Part shown: positions 54,649-64,000 of the stretch, in pieces
Position numbering within the stretch: position 1 is the stretch's first letter
Layout of the letters: each line of letters starts with the position of its first letter
Made by a program: the position numbers and the translations under genes
Notes under the pieces: model-generated
Database searches by the model: none
Told to the model about the DNA's origin: nothing
The model's input: the letters and a program-made list of their open reading frames with translations, nothing else
Source: Lepidodermella squamata
Taxonomy: Eukaryota > Gastrotricha
Length of the DNA: 64,000 nt
Assembly (NCBI GenBank): GCA_047495785.1
Contig: JBLDXI010000015.1
Location: 1,426,001-1,490,000 of the forward strand
Reading direction: 5' to 3'

Positions 54649-56200
54649 ATGCGAATCAATTTTACGGTTATTATTGCGTTATTATGTGAATGCTGGAACG
54701 TTTTAGCCGAGGACTCAGTGAGGAATCGACTGTTCACATGGATGACGCCATACGATACCTCACGCGCCACGGATTGGGATTCGCTTCTCCGTGACATTCC
54801 AAATACGTGCTCCTTTCAGAGATTAAGTGTCGTTTCCCGGCATGGAACTCGTTCTCCATCGGAGGATCAAATTGAAGCTGCTCGGAAGGTCATTAAAAAA
54901 CTGCGGGATTCGAATTTGACCCTAATTAAAAAGAGCAAACTTCTGGAGCAGCTGATCGGCTGGACAACCGGGCAACAAAGTGGCCAAATGCTGATGCCTC
55001 GTGGCGTTACTGAGCACGAATTTCTTGCCCAGGAATATTTCAATCTATTGTTTCGCAAATACAGAAAAACTGGTCAAGTGAGATTTACCTCAACTGATAC
55101 CACGAGAGCCATAAATAGCTCCTACGCCTTCCGCAATAAATTACTGAGTCTTATCGCAACTGCTGGCGCGAACGGTGACTTCACGATCGGGGAAAATGCT
55201 GTCGATGTCAAAAAACTTCACTTTTTCACATCATGCAATCGCTATGTTAAGCAGATTCGCGAAAATGCTACATCTCGGCCTGAATTTTTCGCCATGAGCA
55301 ACTCACCCCTAGTAACTGATGCTGTTCAGCAATTGAACGTTCGTCTTTACCCGGACACTGCGCAAAGTCCGATGTCAGACCAAGATCCTAGATACATTTC
55401 ATGGGGTAAGATTTTGATAAATTTTTGGAATTTCAGGTGTTTTGTTTTATTTTGCTAGATAATGCCTCCGCGTTGTATTTCATGGCTGGGTATGAAACAG
55501 CGATAAATGGATCGTCTATTTTAGCTGACGCGTTTTTAATTGACGACCTAACCCTGCTCGACTTTGCCGACGATCTGGAGACCTACTGGAAATCCGGGTA
55601 TGGGTATCCACTGAATTACTACAGCGCTTGTGGCCTGATGAACGATCTATTAGCACCTAAAACTGGCGCCAGTGGATCTCCGATTGCCTCGTTTTATTTC
55701 ACTCATTCCGAAGCCATTGTGCCTATTTTTGCCACGCTGGGACTTTTTAACGATTCGAACAGCACATTCACAGCAAATGCAACTATGAGCATGATCCGAC
55801 AGAGAAAATTTCGCGGAGCCAATCAGACCCCATTTGCAGCTAACATCGGGTTGCTCTTTGTAAGCTTCTGATTTTTCATTAGCAGTTGTTGCATGTTGCA
55901 TTAAATTTCTAAATCTCCCTACAGTATGATTGTTTGGACAATTCGAGATCAAGGCAGAAAGAGACTTACCTGGCAGCGGTTGTGAATGGGAAAATGGCTA
56001 TGGGTCTAACGAACCTCGAAAATTTACAATCGCGGCATCCATGGGCGTTTGAATGCGATCAAGAGGCGGTGTGCGACAACATAAGCTGCGAAGGCCGCTT
56101 TGAGCCTACAAAATTAACTTGTGGAGGATTGCGCCCGTTTTCGACAATTCATTTTATACACTTGATTATGTCGTCTATCATTAGTGGCCAAATTTTGTAA
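54649..56200 (+). CDS. MINPP-like histidine phosphatase, copy 1
   Basis: Three exons (54649-55405, 55460-55860, 55925-56200), 477 residues. The signal peptide (VIIALLCECWNVLAE) is followed by FTWMTPYDTSRATDWD and SRHGTRSPS, the catalytic R-H-G-x-R-x-P of the histidine acid phosphatase fold. HSEAIVP, near FYFTHSEAIVPI, occupies the place of the proton-donor motif (HAE in vertebrate MINPP1). These enzymes remove phosphates from inositol polyphosphates, including phytate. Here the equivalents of exons 1 and 2 are one exon, unlike the other copies, and the third exon differs: a Cys-rich region then a hydrophobic end (FIHLIMSSIISGQIL) that could be a GPI-anchor signal. It is the most diverged member of the array. 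Confidence 0.88.
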
Positions 56201-56510
56201 TTATTTCAAGATCTGCTTCATTCGTGACGTTCACTGTAAAATCCTTGTAGCAGCCTTTATAAATTTTTTATGGAGCGAAATAAAATTCGACGATGCTTTT
56301 TTCTTTTCTTACGTGGCCGAGTGAAACAAAGATAGTTGATTATTGTTCAGCTGCCACGGCAAAAAATTCGTACTGCACACTACCACAGATCACTCCATTC
56401 TCTACAGTAGTGCGCACCACTTGCCGGCCGGCGTACCCTTCCAATTTGATCCAGGGGTCGACAGTAGGGTTTCGTTATTTCGGCCAATTAACCTGGGGTA
56501 ATAACGAAAC

Positions 56511-56518
56511 TATATAAG
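56511..56518 (+). promoter_or_regulatory. TATA box of the double MINPP gene
   Basis: TATATAAG lies 52 bases before the ATG at 56570. No comparably clear box precedes the other MINPP genes. The rest of 56201-56569 shows no gene. Confidence 0.5.
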
Positions 56519-56569
56519 CTAGTCGATTAAGGGCTATTTCACTTCACTCGAGCTACAAGAAGGGTAAGC

Positions 56570-59500
56570 ATGAAATTCGCCGCTCTTTTTCTTACAAGCT
56601 GCTGGCTGGGGTTGGCTCAGTCTCAATCGTTCTACACATGGATGACTCCATACAACACATCCCAGCCAATGGATTGGGATCGAATCCTGCAGAACGTTCC
56701 TGCGCAGTGCACCCTGAAAAATGTCCACTACATCAGCCGTCATGGCACCAGAACGCCCTCGAATGGACAGATTACGGCAGCGTTGACGATCGCGCAAAAG
56801 CTGAAAACGTATCTGGCCACGCTGAGCAACTCTAGCGCAGTTTACAAGCGAATCGAGCCACTTTTCAAGTGGAACACTACGCTGAAGGGCGGCGAAATGC
56901 TTTTGGATCGTGGTGTCAATGAAATGAAATTCCTGGCAAGGAGCTACACTGCCTTGTTCAAGAAATATGGACTAACAGGTGAGCATTCTTGATAAATTTT
57001 AGGCGTAAGACAGGTTGCTGCCTGCTTTAAATTGCGTCGATCGATATTCAGGAACAAATATGTATTTTAAGTCGTCACGACTAGCGATTTATACACCCAT
57101 TATAAAATCATTGTGAAACTAGTAGCCATTCTCGGAGAATGTAGTAGCGGGCAATTTCTCGTTAGCCATTTCACATCGTTATCTGGGGTGTCACAGATCT
57201 CATTCAGAGCTATTGTCAGCGAACGCATCTTTTATTTCCCTTTCAAACAAATCCCTAATTTCACAAAAAACTCGAAAATGACATGAAACAACTGCTACTT
57301 GCGGCATAGAATGCGGAGAACGGAGTTCTCTATGACTTGCGAAATACTCTCTATTGTACAAATTCCGCGCCATCCAAAATGACGCTACAGAAACATTGCC
57401 GCGCCATACTCAGCTTAATTTTGTTAATTTCGTGAAACAGGAAATCTCACCTTCCAATCAACTTCAACCGAACGTGCCCTAAGCAGCTCAGCAGTTTTCA
57501 GACAGCAATGGTACGATCTCCTCCAGAAGTCTCAGCCATACAACAATACCGCATCGTTGACGGACGATGCAAGAAAATTCAACCTGCTCGTCAACAAGCC
57601 TGACGATTTGACACTGTCCTACTTCACCAAATGCGATCGATATGTTGAGGAGATCAAGAACAATGCCAGCACGAGACCCGAATTCACTGGAATGAGCGCG
57701 ACACAGCGAGCACTGAACGTCGTCAGGAATTTCAATCAACGCCTGTTTGATGCCAGCGATGATATCTTGAACTTTGGTATGTCTTCTTGCGACGCTTCCT
57801 TTCTCATCCTAATTAATAAAATTTGCAGACGAAATCTTCTCTCTTTACTACATGGCCGGCTACGAGCTCGCATTCAAAGGGTCGTCGATTTTGGCTGATC
57901 TATTCACTACAGTTGATCTTGAATTTTTTGATTATGCCGACGATGTGGAGGTACAGCCCATTTAGAAGTAAATTAAAGCTTCACACATCTTATTTTATCA
58001 TAGACATGGTGGAAATCTGCATTCCCCTACCAACTCAATTATGACGCTTCTTGTCCACTCACGCACTCAATTTTTGACAACGCCGGAGCTGAACGTTCGC
58101 AGGGAATTTTCCAGTTCACCCATTCCGAATCGATCGTTCCGCTATTCGCAAGATTCGGCCTGTTCAAAGACGACGTTCCTCTACGTGGCAACGCGAGTTG
58201 GGACTTTATTCGACGACGCCTTTTCAAATGTTCCGAGTTGACGCCGTTTGCTGCTAACGTTGCTTTTCTCTTCGTAAGCTACTAACGAAATTTCATAACG
58301 AATTGAATAATGGCCAGTTCAATTTAGTTCAACTGTCCCGGAAGATCAGCAGCTGGTGGCGAAAATGTCGCCGTTCTAGTGAATGGGAAACTGCAACGAC
58401 TCCCGAAAGCGTGTCCGAATTCTGACGCTTGCCCTGTTTCGGATGTTTTCAACGCTTATCCTGAACTCAAGACCTGCGATCCCGCAGCTACCTGCCAGTA
58501 CCGAGATAAGCCAAGCCCTTACGGCACACCCTCTCAAACCACAACCATGGCAGCACCTGTTTCTGCTGCTGCCCCTTCAGCGGCGCAATCAGCGGAAAAA
58601 TCGTTTTACACATGGATGACTCCCTACAACACATCACAGGCCATGAACTGGGACAATATCCTCCAAAGCGTCCCCGGCCAATGCAAATTGAAAAACCTCC
58701 ACTACATCAGCCGCCATGGTACTAGAACGCCTTCAAATGGTCAAATCACCGCCGCATTGGCAGTTGCCAGCAAGCTGAAAAACTATCTCAGCACCGCTGG
58801 TTTGAGCAGCTCGAGTGAATCATACCAGCGCATTGATCGCTTTTCGAAGTGGAATACAACTCTTAAGGGAGGGGAAACACTGCTGGAGCGAGGCATTAAT
58901 GAAATGCGCTATCTTTCCCGCAACTATTACGCCTTGTTTGGGAAATATAATTTAGCAGGTAAATAGCGAAATAGCTTAAAACATTGTAATTATACAGTCC
59001 ACTTTCAGGCAACTTAACCTTCCAATCGACCTCAACTGAGCGCGCCCTCAGTAGCTCAGCGGTTTTCAGGGAGCAGTGGTACAATATGCTGGAAAAAAGT
59101 CAGCCGTACAACAACAACATCACTCTGGAGGACAATTCAAAGAAATTTTCCATTCGATCGAATCAGCCAGATGACAATACGTTGGCCTACTTTAACAAAT
59201 GCGATCGATACGTAGAGGAGATTAAGAACAACGCCACCACCAGGCCGGAATTCACCGGCATGAGCGCGACGCAGCGAGGAATCAACATTGTCAGAAATTT
59301 CAATCAACGCCTCTTTAACTCAACTCAAGACATTTTGAGCTTTGGTAGGTTCCCAGCTCACAAGCCAATACGGTTTATATTTACGTATTTCAACAGATGA
59401 CATTTTCGCCATCTATTATATGACGGGCTATGAGCTTGCGTCTAAAGGTTCTTCCATTTTCACTGAGCTGTTCACTACTACTGATTTAGAATTCTTTGAT

Positions 59501-60107
59501 TACGCTGACGACGTTGAGGTTCGAATAGTACAGTGAAAAGCTTCTGCTATTAATATAAATCTTATTTTTCAGACTTGGTGGAAATCTGCTTTCCCGTATC
59601 AGCTCAACTATGATGCGTCATGCCCATTGACACACTCGATTTTCGACAATGCTGGAAAATCAAGATCGCAAGGAATTTTCCAGTTCACTCATTCCGAATC
59701 GATTGTCCCACTTTTTGCTCGTTTTGGATTCTTTAAGGATGATGTCCCGCTTCGAGGTAATGCTCCTTGGGATTTCATCCGCCAACGTCTTTTCCGCTGC
59801 TCAGAACTGACCCCGTTCGCCGCCAATATCGCCTTTTTATTCGTAAGTCTGAATGGGATTTTATATTTAAAAGATTTCAAAATGTCTTCCTACGCAGTTT
59901 GACTGCCCTGACAGGTCTGCTAATGGAGGTGAAAACGTGGTTGTTCTTGTTAACGGAAAACTCCAACGCTTGCCTAAAGCCTGCCCTAACTTCGACGCGT
60001 GCTCAGTTTCCTCTGTCTTGGCGGCCTATCCCGAGCTGAAAACATGCGATTCAGCCTCGATTTGTCAATACCGAGACCGGCCTAATGTGTACAAAAGCAG
60101 CACTTAG
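56570..60107 (+). CDS. Double-domain MINPP phosphatase (tandem fusion)
   Basis: Nine exons: 56570-56978, 57441-57776, 57829-57950, 58004-58273, 58328-58958, 59009-59344, 59397-59518, 59573-59842, 59898-60107; sum 2706 bases, 901 residues. Signal peptide, then domain A with SRHGTRTPSN and FTHSESIVPLF, then domain B with SRHGTRTPSN and FTHSESIVPLF again. The joining exon (631 bp) runs without stop from the end of domain A (CQYRDKPSPYG) through a linker TPSQTTTMAAPVSAAAPSAA into the start of B (SFYTWMTPYN). B has no signal peptide of its own. Internal exons of A and B are identical in size (336, 122, 270). Both domains keep their catalytic residues, so the product should have two active sites. 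It is a MINPP-type inositol polyphosphate phosphatase, secreted or in the ER lumen. No GT/AG pair in the linker would split it. Confidence 0.88.
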
Positions 60108-60660
60108 ACGATGGCAATCGTCTCTAATCGGCAATCACGTGGAGAATAACTTGAATAGTTACCTAAGAAATTTAACAAAACTGACATTAGCCCTTATTAG
60201 GAATGATGAAAAGAAATGAGAGGAAAATATTCTGCCTTAAGGCGATCAAACTTTCGGTGAATCTTATATCTTAATGGCTACCTGAATATCTGCCCAATTC
60301 ATTATTAACCTGAGAAAATAAAAGTGATGGAGGAAGTCATCGATACGCGTGCCTGGAAGAAATCGCACCAGCTTATATGCGGACGGCCAAAATTTCTTAC
60401 CTTACCTTTACCTTATCAGACGCTCATCTTCCTCAGCACCATTCAAGGTAGAGCATTCGGAGGACACCGTCAATTCTTGCTGCTCTCACTAAAAATTTTC
60501 CCGGTGCCGATGACGTGTAGGTAGAAGCTATTAGATGTAAAACAGCTGTTTCAATAAGCAGCGTGAACTTCGAATAACCAACAGCTAATCGAAGTAAATT
60601 TATTATACATACATTCATTAGCTTTTTAATGTTTAATAAATTCAATTCGTAATATCCCTA
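60108..60660. other. Intergenic between MINPP genes
   Basis: AT-rich spacer. No gene is supported; a short open frame at 60324-60524 has no recognisable product. Confidence 0.4.
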
Positions 60661-62209
60661 ATGATATTTCAGTGTTTCATATTGCTGTTAGCTAGCCTAT
60701 TGGAAGCAAAAAGCTCACGACATTTATTTTCTGCATCAATAACTCCTTATGACACGAACCAAACCATGGAATGGGATGAGATACTTCAAAATATACCGCA
60801 GCAATGCTCGCTGAAAAATGTTCACGTGGTTATTCGCCACGGGACTCGAACCCCATATGACAATCAAATATCAGATGCAGTCGCAGCAATAGATAAGTTG
60901 AAGGAGTATGTTCGAAAATCGAGCATCAATTTGAAGCAACTTCAAAGATTATCGGAATGGAAGCTACAGATGCCTGGTGGTTGTTTAATCTTACCTCGTG
61001 GCATCGAAGAAATCAGATTCTTGGCAAGGAACTATTTTCGGCTGATGGAGAGATATAACTTGAGTGGTAAGCTCAATTTTTGATACTGTTAATTCTTGAA
61101 AGATTTTATTCCAATTCAGGGAACCTGCAATTCTCCTCGACAAATACTCAGCGTACACTAAAAAGCTCCTCAACGTTCAGGAAGACATTTTATGAACTGC
61201 TAAATAGTTCCCCGCCGTATTCTGACAAGGCAACTCTAGAGACAAAGAGCTTTACCATATTTCCAAACAAAATTGATGTCACTGTTCTGGAATTTTTTAA
61301 AACGTGTGAGAGATATTATAAGGCAATCGGCAAAAATAAGACGGCAATACCCGAGTTTGCCAATCTAGGTTCAGCAGAAAATGCTGGCAAGCTAGTTCAT
61401 GCTTTGAACAAGAGGCTTTTTGATGGAAATTTCGTGTTGAATTACGGTACGTTGTGCAGTATAAATGTAAACACTTCTCACTTATTACTTGAATTCAGAT
61501 GACATATACGCCCTTTATTTCATGTTGGGTTACGAGCTGGCCGATGACGGGTCATCCGTACTAGCAGATATCTTCACTAATTCCGATCTCGAGTTCCTGG
61601 ATTATGCGGATGACCTCGGAGTAAGTCGTCCTTAAGTTCCAAGCAAATTATAGTAGTTATTTTGACAATCTCGCTAGTCATGGTGGCAATCTTCATACGG
61701 CTATCGTTTGAATTACGACGCTACGTGCCCGTTAACTCACTCGATATTCGACAATGTTGGGAAGCGGCGTGATGTTGGCATTTTTCAGTTCTCGCATTTG
61801 GAAGCCATTTTACCCCTGTTGACTCGGCTAGATTTGTTTGAAGATAACGAGCCTCTTCTAGGAAACTCCAGTTGGAGCTTCATCAAAAACCGTAACTTCC
61901 GCGTGTCGGCGATAACTCCTTTCGCAGCAAATGTTGCGTTCCTATTCGTAAATTGTTTATCCTATAATATAGATTTACATTTCAGATTCTGCTTCTCGTT
62001 TTTAGTTTGATTGCCCGCCAAGCGGTGCTGAAGAACATCTAGCTGTGGTGTTGAATGGGAAAATAGAGCGCTTGCCAAAAGCTTGTCCGGATTCCGACAT
62101 TTGCCCTCTGACGAAAGTCTTTCAAGGATACCCTGAACTTCAAAAATGCGACTCTGCGGCAATTTGTCAATATAGAGATCATCCTAATCCCTATAGATCA
62201 AGGAATTGA
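60661..62209 (+). CDS. MINPP-like histidine phosphatase, single-domain copy
   Basis: Five exons (60661-61066, 61120-61446, 61499-61620, 61678-61947, 62006-62209), 442 residues. A signal peptide (FILLLASLLEAKSS) precedes ITPYDTNQTMEWDE and IRHGTRTPYD. The proton-donor motif is FSHLEAILP, HLE rather than HSE. Exons 3 and 4 are 122 and 270 bp as in the double gene, showing a shared origin. It is more diverged than the double gene's domains are from each other, for example with KLQMPGGCLILPRGIEE in place of the ERG/DRG stretch. Confidence 0.88.
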
Positions 62210-62694
62210 AATCCTTAGGTCGAGTAGCATGATTCATATTATGGAGATCTCTTTTGATCCAACACATATCGTAGGTGCAGTTGAAAAGGTCGGATTTAGG
62301 GGACAAGTATAAATCAGCATAGTTTTACGTAAACGCGAGGGAAAACTTGTTACCTTTTATTTCACATCGTGCAGACGTGAATAAACCTAAATTCGACTTT
62401 TTCAACAGCGCTAAGATGTGATTCGTGCTGCTTATGTTTAAGTCCCATAGAAGATAACTGTACCGGTGCCAGAATTTAAAATAAATGTCTTAATTGAAAG
62501 GAAAAGCGATTTTTATTTGGAAAAGCGATTGAGTATGTACTCATTTCACCTTCTAGCTGTTTTAAACTTCATATTAGTATAAGGTTATTAGGCTGCTGCT
62601 TTTGTTTTCGACTCCTCATAATCAAGTATTTCCTTGTGTACTGCACTGTTAAAGATAAAAACTCGAGCTATTTTAACAATGCTTCATTCATTGT
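62210..62694. other. Intergenic between MINPP genes
   Basis: AT-rich spacer upstream of the last MINPP copy. No gene or clear promoter box is visible. Confidence 0.4.
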
Positions 62695-64000
62695 ATGAGC
62701 TCTTCATTAAAAATGCTGCTTCGCCTGTTCCTTTTAGAGATATTCATCAACAGCTTAAATTGTCGTTCCTTTTATTCATGGATGACCCCTTACAACACAT
62801 CCCAGCCGATGGATTGGGATAACATTCTTCAAAATGTGCCTAAGCAGTGTTCTCTCAAGAACGTTCATTTTGTCGGACGCCATGGAACTAGGAGTCCATC
62901 GCTTGGTCAAATCACTGCGGCCCTAAAAGTGGCTGAAAAGCTGAAGAACTATTTGAAAAACACTACCTTAGATAGCTCAAGGCCTGAGTATCAGCGAATT
63001 GATCGTTACTCAAGATGGAATGCCACTTTAAATGGAGGAGAAGTGATTCTAGAGAGGGGAGTGAATGAAATGCGCTATCTGGCTAAAAGTTACCATGCTT
63101 TATTCCAAAAGTATGGTTTGACAGGTATAAAACTTATTATTTGAGCAATCTGGTGATAATTTTTCGGATATAGGAGTCCTATCCTTTCAATCCACCTCAA
63201 CAGATAGAGCACTCAGTAGTTCTTCAGCCTTTCGCGAGCAATGGTATGATTTGCAACAAAAATCTGGCCCGTATGACGAAAATAAAACGCTTGAAGACTC
63301 ATCGAAAAAGTTCACAATACTTCAAAATGTTGCATATGACAATGTTTTATCTTACTTCACTAACTGCGAGCGTTACGTCAGAGAGATCAAGGATAATGCT
63401 ACAAGCAGGCCAGAATTTACAGGAATTTCATCTACGCCACGAGCCTTGGATATTGTGAAGTCTTTCAACAAGCGTTTTCTCGGCCAGGGTGATGAACCTT
63501 TGCTCAATTTCAGTATGTTCAACCTTATCACATCTTCCAGTTTGATAATTTCTCAATTCTAGATGAAATTTTCTCATTGTATTACATGGCGGGATATGAG
63601 CTAGCCTCAAAAGGCTCTTCAATCTTAGCCGACTTATTTCTGGAGTCCGATCTCGAATTTTTTGATTACGCTGATGATCTTGAGGTTAGGAATTATCATA
63701 CATAGGTGTTTAATCGCACCATTTCTCCAATATAGACCTGGTGGAAGTCGGCCTATGGCTATCAGCTGAACTACGACGCTTCATGTGCCCTTACCACCTC
63801 AATTTTTGAAATTTCGAGTTTGACTCGAACGATGCCGCGGGAATTTATTGGCCGTTTCCCCGGCATATTTCAGTTTACTCACTCAGAGGCTATTGTCCCT
63901 CTAATAGCCCGCCTAGGATTATTCAAAGACGAAATTCCACTCAAAGGCGATGCTTCATGGGATTTCATTCGGAACCGGCTGTTCCGATGCTCAGAATTGA
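62695..64000 (+). CDS. MINPP-like phosphatase, partial at window edge
   Basis: Exons 62695-63124, 63174-63512, 63563-63684 and 63736 onward, running to the window end. A signal peptide (either from MSSSLKM or the Met at 62713, MLLRLFLLEIF) precedes SFYSWMTPYNTSQPMDWD and VGRHGTRSPS. The fourth exon reaches FTHSEAIVPLIARLGL but its end and the C-terminal exon are outside. It is closest to the domains of the double gene. Exon 3 is again 122 bp. Exon 4 is longer, with an extra Ser/Thr/Arg stretch (EISSLTRTMPREFIGRFPG) before the HSE motif. Whether it is a single or double gene cannot be seen. Confidence 0.85.

Noticed and set aside
58039-58241. Alternative frames in the MINPP exon at 58.0-58.3 kb
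   Set aside because: The frame joined by the splice sites gives the conserved HSE block; the others have no domain.
1-64000. tRNA, rRNA or CRISPR features
   Set aside because: I saw no cloverleaf with A and B boxes, no rRNA core sequence and no regular spaced repeat array.

Overview
The window is nuclear DNA from a small-genome animal. Genes are broken by many short GT-AG introns (often 45 to 60 bp), acceptors are mostly TTTCAG or TTTTAG, the DNA is AT-rich, and the proteins are metazoan: class III PI3-kinase, diacylglycerol lipases, a fucosyltransferase, MINPP phosphatases, Kunitz domains and C2H2 fingers. A protostome, most likely an ecdysozoan such as a nematode or tardigrade, fits best. 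I could not fix the species. Gene models were built by hand from splice sites and frame continuity; where coding lengths are quoted, the exon sum is a whole number of codons.

Layout. 1-7.2 kb: an intronless Myb/SANT-like gene, then mitochondrial methionyl-tRNA formyltransferase (MTFMT, minus) whose 2.8 kb intron holds a small plus-strand gene for a possibly doubly lipidated protein and a dead pogo-like transposase, then a 45-residue secreted peptide gene. 7.7-15.4 kb: a 15-finger C2H2 protein, an intronless bacterial-looking GNAT acetyltransferase and an alpha-1,3-fucosyltransferase. 15.4-18.5 kb: a stack of nested DNA transposons whose insertion order can be read from target duplications, plus a non-LTR retrotransposon scrap. 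18.1-25.1 kb: a secreted-protein cluster with a PAN-like miniprotein, two intact and one decayed member of an unrecognised Cys-rich family, and a Kunitz-mucin-PAN protein.

26.9-43.9 kb is a minus-strand run of lipid genes: two tandem diacylglycerol lipases, PIK3C3/Vps34, and a promethin/LDAF1-like lipid-droplet protein, followed by the rRNA methyltransferase ZCCHC4. DAGL makes 2-AG from diacylglycerol, Vps34 makes PI3P and LDAF1 acts at lipid droplets; they share lipid metabolism, but nothing here shows co-regulation. Both DAGL genes carry decayed Mutator-like transposase in an intron.

45-54.6 kb is mostly empty (an hAT-like MITE, diverged direct repeats, a GC-rich island), then an unknown type I membrane protein, a frameshifted GNAT gene and an intronless GT15-like glycosyltransferase. 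54.6-64 kb is a tandem MINPP array. Its most striking member is one gene (56570-60107) encoding two complete phosphatase domains in a single 901-residue chain, joined inside one exon by an Ala/Thr/Pro linker. The last copy runs off the window.
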